A DNA stretch of 64,000 nt from Rhabdothermincola sediminis (GCF_014805525.1 NZ_JACFSZ010000019.1:1-64000); one strand, 5' to 3'; numbered from the stretch's first letter, positions 26,324 through 36,566 are shown. Numbers and translations are program-made. Notes: generated by a model not told the origin, from the sequence alone.

Positions 26324-27706
26324 TCAGCAGCGGCGCCGCTGATGCTCGTGGGTGCGCCGTTCCGCGCCGGTCGGTGGCACGCCGCTGCCGTCGAGCTCGC
26401 GGCACGCCTCCTCCAGGTGGGCCATCAGGATGTCCACCTTGTCGCGGCTCATGTCGTTGCGGACCACCACTCGCAACACCGTCACGTGATGCGCGTTCGG
26501 GGGCAGCGCGTACGCGGGGACGATCCAGCCGTGCTGGCGGAGACGATCCGAGAGGTGGAACTCGTCGAACTCGTGACCCGGCGCCAACCGGAAGGTGACC
26601 ACCGGCTCGGCCACCCCGGGGTTGAGGACCTGGAAACGACCGGTGGCCGCGAGCCGCTCGTTCAGGTACCGGGCGTTGGCCAGCATGGTCTCGACGATCG
26701 CGGTGTACCCGCGCCGACCGAGTCGCACGAAGTTGTAGTACTGCGCCTGGATCATGGCGCTGCTGCGCGAGAAGTTGAAGGTGAAGGTCGGTTGCTCGCT
26801 GCCGAGGTAGTTCACGTTGAACACCAGATCGGACGGCAGGCGTGAACGGTCGCGGAACACCAACCAGCCCACCCCGGGGTAGACCAGCCCGTACTTGTGA
26901 CCCGAGGCGTTGATGGAGGCCACCTGCTCGAGACGGAAGTCCCACCGCTCGTCGGGGCGGCTGAACGGCGCGATGAAGCCCCCACTGGCCGCGTCGACGT
27001 GGATGGGGATGTCCCAGCCGCGCGTTGCCTTCAGGTCGAGGAGCAGGTCGTTCATCTCGCTGATCGGGTCGTTCTCGCCGATGAAGGTCGTGCCCAGCAC
27101 CGCGCCGACCGCGATGGTGTTCTCGTCCACCAGCTCGGCGACATCGTCGGGGTGGAGCACGAAGTGGTCGGCACGGAGAGGGATCTTCCGCATCTCCACG
27201 TCGAAGTAGCGGGCGAACTTGTCCCAGACGATGTGTGTCTCGGCTCCGTACACCACGTTCGGCCGGTCGGCGGGCCTACCCTCGGCCTGCCGGCGGTTCC
27301 GCCAGTGGAACTTCGCCGCCAGCAGACCGAGCATGATCGCCTCGGAGCTGCCGATGGTCGCCACCCCGACCGCGTCGTCCAGTGACGGCGCGTGCCAGAG
27401 ATCGGCGAGCATCCGAGCACAGATCGTCTCGATCCGCTCCGCGATCGGGTACTCCTCGTGGTCGATGTGGTTGGTGCTCATCGCCTCGTGGATGAGCTGC
27501 TCGGCTTCTGGCTCCATCCACGTGGTGACGAACGATGCGAGGTTCATCGACGGCTGCCCATCGACCCGCAGCCCGAGGTGGATCAGCTCGTACGCATCTC
27601 GGGCATCCATGCCCTCGTCGGGGAAACGATCGCGGGGTAGCGGTTGCGCGAAGTAGCGCGTGCCGGGGACACCGTCCGTACCGCCTTCGGGTACAACCAT
27701 CGTCAT
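26324..27706 (-). CDS. gadB: Glutamate decarboxylase
   Basis: A 460-residue PLP-dependent decarboxylase converting glutamate to GABA and CO2, used in acid resistance or GABA metabolism. The N-terminus (TRYFAQPLPRDRFPDEGM), the DGQPSMNLASFVTTW segment, the IGSSEAIMLGLLA phosphate site and the Schiff-base Lys in NASGHKYGLVYPG near residue 270 are all canonical. The C-terminus lacks the pH-sensing HHT end of E. coli GadB and carries a short basic tail instead. No GadC antiporter is nearby. It is divergent from the DUF2252 gene. Confidence 0.94.
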   Translation of the reverse strand: MTMVVPEGGTDGVPGTRYFAQPLPRDRFPDEGMDARDAYELIHLGLRVDGQPSMNLASFVTTWMEPEAEQLIHEAMSTNHIDHEEYPIAERIETICARMLADLWHAPSLDDAVGVATIGSSEAIMLGLLAAKFHWRNRRQAEGRPADRPNVVYGAETHIVWDKFARYFDVEMRKIPLRADHFVLHPDDVAELVDENTIAVGAVLGTTFIGENDPISEMNDLLLDLKATRGWDIPIHVDAASGGFIAPFSRPDERWDFRLEQVASINASGHKYGLVYPGVGWLVFRDRSRLPSDLVFNVNYLGSEQPTFTFNFSRSSAMIQAQYYNFVRLGRRGYTAIVETMLANARYLNERLAATGRFQVLNPGVAEPVVTFRLAPGHEFDEFHLSDRLRQHGWIVPAYALPPNAHHVTVLRVVVRNDMSRDKVDILMAHLEEACRELDGSGVPPTGAERRTHEHQRRRC

Positions 27707-27823
27707 TCCTCGCGTCCGTCGGGGTCACGCCGCTCGACCCATCGGGATCTCCCGCTCGGGCGCCGGTAGCGTACCTCCCGCAACCATGCGGACCGCTCGT
27801 CACTCGACCCTGGTACCTCCTCG

Positions 27824-29224
27824 ATGGGAAGCGCATCGCTCGACGAACGACGTGAGATGGGGCGCGCCGCCCGGGCGGTCGCGCCGCGTTCTTCGCACGC
27901 CGAGTGGGTCACCCGGGACGGTCGGACCGACCCGATCGCCGTCATCGACGGGCAGAACCACTCCCGGCTCGCGTTCCTGGTGCCGGTACGCCACCAGCGC
28001 ATGGGGGCCAACCCCTTCGCCTTCTACCGGGGCGCGGCGGCGATCATGGCCGGCGATCTGGCCTCGACCCCGGCGAGCGGTCTCACCGTGCAGCTCGGCG
28101 GCGACGCGCACCTGTCCAACTTCGGTGCGTATGCCTCACCCGAACGCCACCTCGTCGTCGATGCGAACGACTTCGACGAGACGCTCCGTGGCCCGTGGGA
28201 GTGGGATCTGAAACGTCTGGCGACCAGCTTCACCATCGCCGGGCAGTACCTCGGCTTACCGGCCGAGGTCACCAGGCGAGCCACCGCCCGGGTGACCCGG
28301 TCCTACCGCCAGGCGATGGCCGAGTACGCGGAGATGGGGTTCCTCGACCTGTGGTACCAGACGCTGCGGGTGGAGGACCTGACCACCACCGCTGGTGTGA
28401 CCGCGGAAGAGCTCGCCATGCGGATCGAGCGCTTCCAGCGGCGGGCGATGCACCGGACGAGCCTGCAGGCGGTCGGCAAGCTCACCGAGATCGTCGACGG
28501 CCAGCCTCGCATCGCTCACCGGCCACCGGTGCTGTTCTCGTTGCGTGACGCGCCGCTGGGCTACGACCAGGACGTCCTGCGTGAGGTCACCCTGTCCGCG
28601 TTCGCCGACTACCTCGACACCCTCGACGATGCTCGCCATCACCTCGTCGCCCGCTACGAGGTGATGGACATCGGGGTGAAGGTGGTCGGGGTGGGCAGCG
28701 TGGGCACCCGCTGCCTGATCCTCCTGCTGCGCGGCCGCGACGAGCACGATCCGCTCCTGCTACAAGCCAAGGAGGCTGGTCCGTCGGTGCTCGAGGCCCA
28801 CCTGGACCCGAGCCCCTACCCCAACCACGGTCAACGGGTCGTGGAGGGGCAGCGGCTGGTACAAGCGCAGTCCGACCCCTTCCTGGGCTGGACCTCCGAG
28901 CACATCGGGGGCCACCACTACTACGTGCGCCAGCTCAGGGACTGGAAGGGAACGGTCGACATCGAGGGCACGACGCCCGACCAGCTGAGCTTCTACGCGC
29001 ACCTGTGCGGGCGCATCCTCGCCCGGGGGCATGCCCGCTCCGGTGATCCGGTGGCGATCAGCTCGTATCTCGGGAGAGGCGCCACGTTCGACCAGGCGAT
29101 CACCGCCTTCGCCGAGGCCTACGCCGCGCAGAACCTCGAGGATTACGAGCGGTTCCGCGAGGCCATCGCCTCGGGCCGCCTGCCGGTGACCGTCGAGACG
29201 ACGGATCTCGGTGGATCGCGATGA
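27824..29224 (+). CDS. DUF2252 family protein
   Basis: A 466-residue DUF2252 protein, an actinobacterial family with a protein-kinase-like fold and unknown activity. Typical elements are GQNHSRLAFLVPVRHQRM near residue 45, the GGDAHLSNFGAYASP motif near 92 (resembling an APH catalytic loop), DANDFDETLRGPWEWDLKRL near 112 and the C-terminal Arg-rich region with LCGRILARGHARSGD. No signal peptide. The ATG at 27824 lacks a strong ribosome-binding site. The gene is monocistronic, divergent from glutamate decarboxylase. Confidence 0.88.
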   Translation: MGSASLDERREMGRAARAVAPRSSHAEWVTRDGRTDPIAVIDGQNHSRLAFLVPVRHQRMGANPFAFYRGAAAIMAGDLASTPASGLTVQLGGDAHLSNFGAYASPERHLVVDANDFDETLRGPWEWDLKRLATSFTIAGQYLGLPAEVTRRATARVTRSYRQAMAEYAEMGFLDLWYQTLRVEDLTTTAGVTAEELAMRIERFQRRAMHRTSLQAVGKLTEIVDGQPRIAHRPPVLFSLRDAPLGYDQDVLREVTLSAFADYLDTLDDARHHLVARYEVMDIGVKVVGVGSVGTRCLILLLRGRDEHDPLLLQAKEAGPSVLEAHLDPSPYPNHGQRVVEGQRLVQAQSDPFLGWTSEHIGGHHYYVRQLRDWKGTVDIEGTTPDQLSFYAHLCGRILARGHARSGDPVAISSYLGRGATFDQAITAFAEAYAAQNLEDYERFREAIASGRLPVTVETTDLGGSR

Positions 29225-29277
29225 CCGATTGCCCCGGACATCAGCAGCCACTTCCACCTGCGAGTTCTGGCCGATCG

Positions 29278-30312
29278 CTACGAGGGGGGCGGCGGCGACG
29301 ACAGCTCCCCCGGGGAGGTCCAGGAGTGGAGCACCTGGCGGTAGTTCGCCCGCTCGAACGCCGACGGATCGGCGCTGGCGGCGTAGCTCATGCTTCCCCG
29401 CAACTGCCCGACGCTCGCGTACCCGTGGTCGTCGAGCCAGCGGCGCAGCTCACCGATCACGGTCGACACATGACCCGGTCCGTGTCGCAACACCGCCGAG
29501 GTCATCATTGCGACGTCCGCCCCGGCGGCGACGGCCTTGGCCACGTCCTGCCCCGAGCAGATCCCGCTGCTCGCGGCGAGCGAGGTGTCCGGCAGGAGCG
29601 GTCGGAGAATCGCGATCCATCGCAACGGCAGGCGCAGCTCCCAGCGGGACGAGAGCTCCACCCGGGGCACCACGTCCAGCGCCTCGAGATCGATGTCGGG
29701 CTGGTAGAAGCGGTTGAACAGCACCAGCCCGTCCGCCCCGGCTCCCACCACCTGGCGAGCCATGTGAGCCATGGACGAGAAGTACGGGCTGAGCTTCACC
29801 GCCAGCGGCACCTCCACGGCGCGGCGGACGTCGGCCACCACCCCGAGCAGCTCGGCCTCGACCTCAACCCCGGAGCGTTCGGGATCAGCGGCCACCGTGT
29901 AGAGGTTGAGCTCGATGGCGTCGGCCCCCGCGCTCGCCAGCCGGCCGGCGTGGCGGACCCACCCGCCCCTGGTGTCCGCATTGAGGCTGGCGACGATCGG
30001 GACCGTGACCGCGCCCTTCAGCTCGGCGAGGCAGGCCACGTACCGGTCGGCCGCGTTGACCAGCTCCGGGACGGAGGGGAAGTAGGTGGCGGCCTCGGAG
30101 AAGTGCTCGGCGCCGGCCTCCAGCGCCCGGGTGAGCTCGAGCTCTTCCTGGAGGATCTCCTCCTCGAACAGCGACGGCATCACCACCGCCGACGCACCGG
30201 CGTCGACGAGTGCTCGCACCGTCTCCACGTCACCGGTGAGCGGGCTTGCCGAGGCGACGACCGGCGACGACAGCTCCAGCCCCAGATAGCGGGTCGCCAG
30301 ATCCGCGCTCAC
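29278..30312 (-). CDS. Dihydroorotate dehydrogenase-like FMN oxidoreductase
   Basis: A 344-residue TIM-barrel flavoprotein of the DHOD/dihydropyrimidine dehydrogenase type. YLGLELSSPVVASASPLT at the N-terminus, LNLYTV near 150, VPLAVKLSPYF near 185 and ASSGICSGQDVAKAVAAGA near 265 fit the family. It lies directly downstream of nifJ with a GTGA overlap, so the two are co-translated. Such DHOD-like genes often accompany nifJ, and a ferredoxin-linked reductase role is more likely than pyrimidine synthesis. Substrate unknown. Confidence 0.85.
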   Translation of the reverse strand: MSADLATRYLGLELSSPVVASASPLTGDVETVRALVDAGASAVVMPSLFEEEILQEELELTRALEAGAEHFSEAATYFPSVPELVNAADRYVACLAELKGAVTVPIVASLNADTRGGWVRHAGRLASAGADAIELNLYTVAADPERSGVEVEAELLGVVADVRRAVEVPLAVKLSPYFSSMAHMARQVVGAGADGLVLFNRFYQPDIDLEALDVVPRVELSSRWELRLPLRWIAILRPLLPDTSLAASSGICSGQDVAKAVAAGADVAMMTSAVLRHGPGHVSTVIGELRRWLDDHGYASVGQLRGSMSYAASADPSAFERANYRQVLHSWTSPGELSSPPPPS

Positions 30313-33300
30313 TGCTCCATCTCCTCGTCACGCTCCTCGTCATGCTCCACGTCATGCTTCTCATGACCGCTGGGGTGTGGCACGGTGCGCTCCAGACCCG
30401 CGAGCTGGCCGTAGTACCGCCATCGCTCATCCACGTCCGCCTGCAGCAGCTCTGCCAGCTCGCGAGCGCGCCGGGGGTCGGTGCGGCGCAGGACGGCGAA
30501 GCGCGCCTCGGTCTCCACGAAGTCGGCCACCGGCATCGACGGGGCCTTGGAGTCGAGGCTGAAGGGGTGACCATGCTCGGCCTCCGAGGGGCGGAACCGG
30601 TACAGCGGCCAGTACCCGGAACGCACCGCGTCCTTCTGATGGGTCATCGACTTCGACATGTCGATGCCGTGCGCGATGCACGTGGAGTAGGCGATCACCA
30701 AGGACGGCCCCGGCCAGGCGTCGGCTTCCAGCAACGCCTTGGTGGCCTGCAGGTCGTTGGCTCCCATCGCGATCTGGGCGACGTAGACGTTCCCGTACTC
30801 GCGCCCCACCGCACCAAGGTCCTTCTTGCCCACGCCCTTGCCGGCAGAGGCGAACTTGGCCACCGCTGAGCGGGGCGTCGCCTTGGAAGCCTGGCCACCG
30901 GTGTTCGAGTACACCTCGGTGTCGAGGACGAGGATGTTCACGTCCCGCCCGGTCGACAGCACGTGGTCCAGACCGCCGAAGCCGATGTCGTAGGCCCAAC
31001 CGTCGCCGCCCACGATCCACACTCCCTGCCGTGTGAGCACATCCGCTAGCGACAGCAGTTGCGCCGCCGCGGCCCGCTCACCCGAGCCCGAGGCGACGAT
31101 CGCCTCTAGCATCGCTCGAAGTCGCGCCACCCGCTCCCGCTGGGCGACCAGCTCGACCTCGGTCGCTTGCGACCCGTCGAGGATCGCATCGACCAGCTCG
31201 GGACCGAGCTGGGGCGCCAGGCGGCGGAGCAGCAGCCGGGCCTGGCGCTGCTGGGCCTCGAGCCCGAGCCGCATGCCGAGCCCGAACTCGGCGTTGTCCT
31301 CGAACAGCGAGTTGCTCCACGCCGGGCCGCGCCCCTCCTGGTTCATCGCCCATGGCGTCGTGGGCAGGTTCCCGCCGTAGATCGACGAGCAACCCGTGGC
31401 GTTGGCGATCAGGACCCGGTCCCCGAAGAGCTGGCTCACGAGCTTCAGATACGGCGTCTCACCGCAGCCCGCGCAGGCACCTGAGAACTCGAACAGGGGC
31501 TCGAGCACCTGCGAGCCCTTCACCGAGTCGTGGGCGAGCAGGCTGCGGTCGACCGGTGGGATCGACGAGAAGTACTCCCAGCGCACCCGCTCGACGTCGC
31601 GGTGTGCGGCAACCGGCTCCATGTTGATGGCCTTGTGCCGGACTTCGGTCTTCGACTTGGCGGGGCACACGTCGACGCACACCCCACAGCCGGTGCAGTC
31701 GTCGGGAGCCACCTGAATGGTGAGACGGAAGCCCTCGAGCTCCTTGGACCGGAACGGCTTGGACAGGAACTGCGGAGGCGCCCCGTCGAGCGCGTCCGGC
31801 TCGAAGATCTTCATGCGGATGGTCGCGTGGGGGCAGACGATGGCGCACTTGCCGCAGTCGATGCACACCTCGGGGTCCCAGATCGGGATCTCCTTGGCGA
31901 TCGCCCGCTTCTCGTACCTGGTGGTACCGGAGGGGAACCGGCCGTCGGCGGGTAGCGCCGAGACCGGCAGCAGGTCACCGTCGCCGGCCAGCAACACGGA
32001 GGTCACCCGCTTGACGAAGTCCGGGGCGTCATCGGGGATCCGTCGGAGGTCAGGGTAGACGCTGGTGGCGAGCTGGGGCAGCTCGACCCGCTGCAGCCCG
32101 GCCAGTGAGCGGTCGATGGCAGCGAAGTTCCGCTCGACCAGGGCGCGACCCCGCCGGGCGTACGTCTGCGCGATCGACGCCTTGATGCGGGCCATCGCCT
32201 CGTCAGGTGGGAGCACCCCGGCGAGCTGGAAGAAGCAGGGCTGCATGACCGTGTTGATGCGGTTGCCCATCCCGGCTTCGGCCGCGATCCGGTCTGCGTC
32301 GACGATCCAGAAGCTGATCTGCTTGTCGATGAGCTGCTCTTGCACGCCCCGTGGGAGCCGATCCCACACCTCCTCGGCGGGGAAGGGACTGTTGAGCAGG
32401 AACGTGGCGCCGGGCTTGGCGAGCTCGAGCACCTTCATCCGCTCGAGCAGGCCGAACTGGTGGCACGCCACGAAGTCGGCCTGGTCGATCAGGTAGGTGG
32501 AGCGGATCGGCTCAGGACCGAAGCGCAAGTGCGACACCGTCACCGAGCCTGACTTCTTCGAGTCGTAGACGAAGTAGCCCTGCGCGAACAGGTCCGTGGA
32601 TCCACCGATGATCTTGACGGAGGACTTGTTCGCCCCCACGGTTCCGTCGGAACCGAGCCCGAAGAAGACCGCCTGCACCTCCCCGGCAGGGCGAGCCACC
32701 GCGAAAGTCTCGTCTGGCCGAACGCTCAGCCCGGTCACGTCGTCGTAGATGCCCACGGTGAGCTCGCGGCGAGGTCGAGGCAGGGCGAGCTCGTCGAAGA
32801 CCCCCTTCACCATCGTCGGCGTGAGCTCCTTGGACGAGAGCCCGTAACGGCCACCGACGACGTCCGGCGCCACCGCGAACGGCGGTAGCTCGCCTCCCAT
32901 GGCCTCGTCGAGCGCCACCCGGACGTCGAGGTACAGCGGCTCGCCGACCGACCCGGGCTCCTTGGTGCGATCGAGCACCCCGATCACCCGGCACGTCGGT
33001 GGAAGGGCCCGCACCAGTGCCTCGGCGGGGAAGGGTCGGTAGAGGCGCACGGTCACCATCCCCACCCGCTCGCCGGCGGCCGCCATCTCGTCCACGGTCT
33101 CGGCCACCGCGCCCGCCGCGGAACCCATCACGACGATCACCCGCTCCGCGTCGTGTGCCCCCCGGTACTCGGCCAGCGAGTAGTGCCGGCCGGTGCGGGT
33201 GGCGAGCTGGTCGAACACCTCCTGCACGATGCCGGGCACCGCTTCGTAGAAGGGGTTGGCGGCCTCACGGGCCTGGAAGAAGACGTCAGGGTTCTGCGCG

Positions 33301-33953
33301 GTGCCACGCACGTCGGGCCGCTCCGGTGACATCCCCCGCAGCCGGAACGCGACGATGTCCTCCTCCCGGACCAGTGCCCGCAGGTCGTCCTCGCCGAGCG
33401 GCTCGATGGTCGCCATCTCGTGGCTGGTGCGGAAGCCGTCGAAGAAGTGCAGGAAGGGCACTCGCGAGCGCAGCGTGGCGGCGTGGGCCGCCAGCGCGAA
33501 GTCGTGCGCTTCCTGCACCGATGACGCGCACAGCATCGCCCATCCCGTGGTGCGGGCGTGCATCACGTCGGAGTGGTCCCCGAAGATCGACAAGGCATGC
33601 GTGGCGATGGTCCGGGCCGCGACATGGATGACCGCCGGGGTGAGCTCACCGGCGATCTTGAACATGTTGGGGATCATGAGCAGCAAGCCCTGCGAGGCGG
33701 TGAAGGTGGTGGCGAGCGCGCCCTTGGCCAGCGCGCCGTGCAGGGTCCCTGCCGCGCCACCCTCCGACTGCATCTCCACGACGTCGGGAACCGCACCCCA
33801 CAGGTTCGGTCGTCCTGCAGCCGCCCAGTCGTCCGCATGCTCGCCCATCGGAGAGGCGGGCGTGATCGGGTAGATGGCGATGACCTCGCTCAAGGCATAC
33901 GCGACCGTCGCCGCGGCCTCGTTGCCGTCCACACAGATCCTCCGCGATGCCAT
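30309..33953 (-). CDS. nifJ: Pyruvate:ferredoxin (flavodoxin) oxidoreductase
   Basis: A single-chain 1214-residue PFOR that oxidises pyruvate to acetyl-CoA and CO2 while reducing ferredoxin. Domain order is canonical: the N-terminal pyrimidine-binding domain (AIYPITPASPMGEHADDW), the gamma domain (GLGSDGTVGANKSSVKIIG), a two-cluster ferredoxin domain (CIDCGKCAIVCPH and CTGCGVCVDVCPAK), the proximal-cluster cysteines in CAGCGETPY, and the TPP-binding domain (GGDGWAYDIGFGGLDH). All cluster ligands seen are present. Start ATG 33953 gives the family N-terminus; the much longer open frame upstream is a shadow of the GH3 gene. The presence of PFOR points to at least microaerobic or anaerobic metabolism. 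Confidence 0.96.
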   Translation of the reverse strand: MASRRICVDGNEAAATVAYALSEVIAIYPITPASPMGEHADDWAAAGRPNLWGAVPDVVEMQSEGGAAGTLHGALAKGALATTFTASQGLLLMIPNMFKIAGELTPAVIHVAARTIATHALSIFGDHSDVMHARTTGWAMLCASSVQEAHDFALAAHAATLRSRVPFLHFFDGFRTSHEMATIEPLGEDDLRALVREEDIVAFRLRGMSPERPDVRGTAQNPDVFFQAREAANPFYEAVPGIVQEVFDQLATRTGRHYSLAEYRGAHDAERVIVVMGSAAGAVAETVDEMAAAGERVGMVTVRLYRPFPAEALVRALPPTCRVIGVLDRTKEPGSVGEPLYLDVRVALDEAMGGELPPFAVAPDVVGGRYGLSSKELTPTMVKGVFDELALPRPRRELTVGIYDDVTGLSVRPDETFAVARPAGEVQAVFFGLGSDGTVGANKSSVKIIGGSTDLFAQGYFVYDSKKSGSVTVSHLRFGPEPIRSTYLIDQADFVACHQFGLLERMKVLELAKPGATFLLNSPFPAEEVWDRLPRGVQEQLIDKQISFWIVDADRIAAEAGMGNRINTVMQPCFFQLAGVLPPDEAMARIKASIAQTYARRGRALVERNFAAIDRSLAGLQRVELPQLATSVYPDLRRIPDDAPDFVKRVTSVLLAGDGDLLPVSALPADGRFPSGTTRYEKRAIAKEIPIWDPEVCIDCGKCAIVCPHATIRMKIFEPDALDGAPPQFLSKPFRSKELEGFRLTIQVAPDDCTGCGVCVDVCPAKSKTEVRHKAINMEPVAAHRDVERVRWEYFSSIPPVDRSLLAHDSVKGSQVLEPLFEFSGACAGCGETPYLKLVSQLFGDRVLIANATGCSSIYGGNLPTTPWAMNQEGRGPAWSNSLFEDNAEFGLGMRLGLEAQQRQARLLLRRLAPQLGPELVDAILDGSQATEVELVAQRERVARLRAMLEAIVASGSGERAAAAQLLSLADVLTRQGVWIVGGDGWAYDIGFGGLDHVLSTGRDVNILVLDTEVYSNTGGQASKATPRSAVAKFASAGKGVGKKDLGAVGREYGNVYVAQIAMGANDLQATKALLEADAWPGPSLVIAYSTCIAHGIDMSKSMTHQKDAVRSGYWPLYRFRPSEAEHGHPFSLDSKAPSMPVADFVETEARFAVLRRTDPRRARELAELLQADVDERWRYYGQLAGLERTVPHPSGHEKHDVEHDEERDEEMEQ

Positions 33954-34103
33954 GGCCCAACATTGACGGGTTGCACCACATCGCGCTAGGGGCGCTCGTC
34001 CTCTCGTGATCCCCACACCAACCAGTCTGCAGGCGCCAGCCGCAATAGGGTGAGGCGGCTCGATCACTCCCGTGGAGTCGAACCGCGAGCCCGCAGGACG
34101 TCG

Positions 34104-36284
34104 ATGACCATCTCCACCTTCGAGGATGCGCGAGCGGCCGTGGCCGCAGGACTCCCCGTGGAGGCCGCGGCGCGAGAGCTGGTCGGGGCCATGAGCGCCG
34201 AGGAGCGCCTGTGGTGCCTGGACGGCGATGCGCCGACCTGGGCCGGGATCGCGTTCCTCGGTCGGGGCGGCTACCACCAAGCGCCGTTCGCGGCTGCGAG
34301 GGTCGACCGGGTGGGTCTCCCCGGCCTGGCCTTCGCCGACGGGCCGCGAGGGTGCGTGGTGGGCAACGCCACCTGCTTCCCGGTGCCGATGGCCCGCGGC
34401 GCCACCTGGGACCCGGACCTCGAGGAACGCGTGGGCGACGCGATCGGCCGGGAGCTCCGGGCAGCCGGGGCGAACCTCACGGGCGCGGTGTGCGTGAACC
34501 TCCTGCGCCACCCGGCGTGGGGCCGAGCCCAGGAGACCTACGGCGAGGACCCCCACCACGTCGGTGAGATGGGCGCGGCGCTGACCCGCGGCCTGCAGCG
34601 GCACGTGATGGCCTGCGTGAAGCACTTCGCGTGCAACTCGATGGAGAACGCCCGCTTCTCGGTCGACATCGAGGTGGACGAGGTGGCGTTGCACGAGGTC
34701 TTCCTGGCAGCGTTCCGCCGGATCGTCCACGAGGGTGTGGCCGCGGTCATGTCCGCGTACAACTCGGTGAACGGCGCCTGGTGCGGGCAGAACCGCGCGC
34801 TGCTCACCGGCGTACTCCGCCAGGAGTGGGGCTTCGACGGGTTCGTGATCAGCGACTGGATCCTCGGACTGCGCGAGGCGGCCGCGTCCCTCGATGCGGG
34901 CCTCGACATCGAGATGCCGTATCGCATGGTGCGCGCCCAGCACCTGCCGGCGGCCCTCGAGCGGGGTGAGGTGTCTTGGTCCGCGGTCGATGACTCGGTG
35001 GCCCACGTCATCGCCACGCTGCTGCGCTTCGACGAAGTGCTCTCGAGACCCGCTCCGGGACCCGAGGTCCTCGGAGCACCGGAGCATCGCTCGCTGGCCC
35101 GTGAGGTCGCGGCCCGATCGGTGGTGCTGCTGCGGAACGAGCCGGTCGAGGGACAGCCCGTGCTCCCCCTCGCCTCCGAGGGTCTCCGGCTGGCGGTGCT
35201 CGGCCGGCTCGCTGGCACCGTGAACCTCGGCGACGGAGGGTCCAGCGACGTGTGGGACCTGGACTGCCACACGGTGCTCGACGGCCTGCGGGCCGCGATG
35301 GTCGGCGGTGAGGTCCTCCACGATGACGGCAGCGACCCGGCCCGGGCGGCGACGTTGGCCGCCGGCGCCGATGCGGCACTGGTGGTGGTCGGCTACACCT
35401 ACCTCGACGAGGGCGAGTACATCGGCCAGACCGATCCCTCCCTCAGCGCGCTGTTCCCGCCGGGCGACGATCCTGAGCTGGTCGAGCGCTACCACGCCTC
35501 CCTCGAGGCACGGCGCCCGACGATCGAGCCGGAGCGGCTCGGCGACCGCCCCGGAGGCTTCGCCACCGGCGGTGACCGCTCCTCGCTGCGCCTGCATCCC
35601 TCGGACGTGGCGCTCATCCGCGCCGCCGCCCAGGCCAACCCGCGAACGGTGGTGGCCATCCAGGCGGGCAGCGCCGTGATCGCCAGCGAGTGGATCGATG
35701 AGGTCCCGGCGGTGCTGCAGGCCTGGTACGGCGGCTGCCGGGCTGGCCCGGGACTGGCCGACGTGCTGCTCGGCACCGTGAACCCCTCGGCCCGGCTGCC
35801 GTTCAGCGTGCCGGTGGACGAGGCCGACCTGCCGCCCTTCGAGCGCGACGCCACCCGCTTCCGCTACGACCGGTGGCACGGGTGGTGGCACCTGGATCGG
35901 CAGGGCACCCGCCCTGCGTTCCCGTTCGGGTTCGGTCTGTCCTACACCACCTTCGCCCTGACCGACGTGGAGGTCGTCATGGAGCCTGGCGTCCTCGTGG
36001 TGAGCGGACAGGTCCGCAACACCGGCGGGCGCGACGGCGCGGAGGTCGTGCAGGTGTACGCGACGCTTCCCGATCCCGACGCGCCCGCCCGGCTGGCCGG
36101 GTTCACCCGCGTCGAGGTGCCCGCTGGCAGCGCGGCGCATTTCGAGGTGCGGGTGCCGACCAACCGCCTCGCCATCCGTGACCCGGTCCGCCACGGGTGG
36201 CGACCAGCGGCAGGGCGCCACCACCTCGCCGTGGGTCGCCATGCCCGCGATCCCGGCGCGTGGCACGTCGAGGTCGACCTGTAG
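34104..36284 (+). CDS. Glycoside hydrolase family 3 beta-glucosidase
   Basis: A 726-residue GH3 enzyme that would hydrolyse beta-linked glucosides or xylosides. The N-terminal barrel contains ADGPRGC, NLLRHPAWGRAQETYGEDP, the KHFACNS motif and the catalytic nucleophile Asp in FDGFVISDW near residue 251. The second alpha/beta sandwich (VLLRNE, LAVLGRLA) and a C-terminal fibronectin-III-like domain follow, the latter beginning at VSGQVRNTGGRDGAEVVQVY. No signal peptide, so it acts inside the cell on imported oligosaccharides. The start gives the shortest family-like N-terminus. It is divergent from nifJ. Confidence 0.92.
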   Translation: MTISTFEDARAAVAAGLPVEAAARELVGAMSAEERLWCLDGDAPTWAGIAFLGRGGYHQAPFAAARVDRVGLPGLAFADGPRGCVVGNATCFPVPMARGATWDPDLEERVGDAIGRELRAAGANLTGAVCVNLLRHPAWGRAQETYGEDPHHVGEMGAALTRGLQRHVMACVKHFACNSMENARFSVDIEVDEVALHEVFLAAFRRIVHEGVAAVMSAYNSVNGAWCGQNRALLTGVLRQEWGFDGFVISDWILGLREAAASLDAGLDIEMPYRMVRAQHLPAALERGEVSWSAVDDSVAHVIATLLRFDEVLSRPAPGPEVLGAPEHRSLAREVAARSVVLLRNEPVEGQPVLPLASEGLRLAVLGRLAGTVNLGDGGSSDVWDLDCHTVLDGLRAAMVGGEVLHDDGSDPARAATLAAGADAALVVVGYTYLDEGEYIGQTDPSLSALFPPGDDPELVERYHASLEARRPTIEPERLGDRPGGFATGGDRSSLRLHPSDVALIRAAAQANPRTVVAIQAGSAVIASEWIDEVPAVLQAWYGGCRAGPGLADVLLGTVNPSARLPFSVPVDEADLPPFERDATRFRYDRWHGWWHLDRQGTRPAFPFGFGLSYTTFALTDVEVVMEPGVLVVSGQVRNTGGRDGAEVVQVYATLPDPDAPARLAGFTRVEVPAGSAAHFEVRVPTNRLAIRDPVRHGWRPAAGRHHLAVGRHARDPGAWHVEVDL

Positions 36285-36329
36285 CCGATCGACCTCGATG
36301 GGCCGGTGCCCACCGCCGGATGGGTCGGC

Positions 36330-36566
36330 TCAGCTCGTGAGGCGAGCGGCCAGCAGTGCTTTGGCCTGCTCGGCGCCCTTGCGGCTCTCGTGCTGGGCCT
36401 TCCGGAACAGCTCCGCGAGCTCCTGGTCACCTTCGCGCTCCGCGTCGGCGATGTAGACCTCGAGCCGGAGGACGTTGCGAAGGCAGGTCTCAGCGAACCA
36501 GATGAGGTCGTAGTCCTTGTCCTTGGTGCCGGTGATCTCCCCGAGCTCGGGATGTGTCATGACCAT
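36330..36566 (-). CDS. Small helical protein, unknown function
   Basis: A 78-residue, charged, mostly helical protein (DLIWFAETCLRNVLRLEVYI, then QELAELFRKAQHESRKGAEQ). I recognise no named domain. GAAGGAGC precedes the ATG at 36566. A 13-base motif upstream (36617-36629) is identical to one before the DUF7144-like gene, so stress-type co-regulation is possible. It lies between GH3 and TetR genes. Confidence 0.68.
   Translation of the reverse strand: MVMTHPELGEITGTKDKDYDLIWFAETCLRNVLRLEVYIADAEREGDQELAELFRKAQHESRKGAEQAKALLAARLTS

Noticed and set aside
33954-36266. N-terminal extension of NifJ to a 1985-residue protein
   Set aside because: The extra 771 codons are antisense to the GH3 gene and lack any domain; the family N-terminus begins exactly at ATG 33953.
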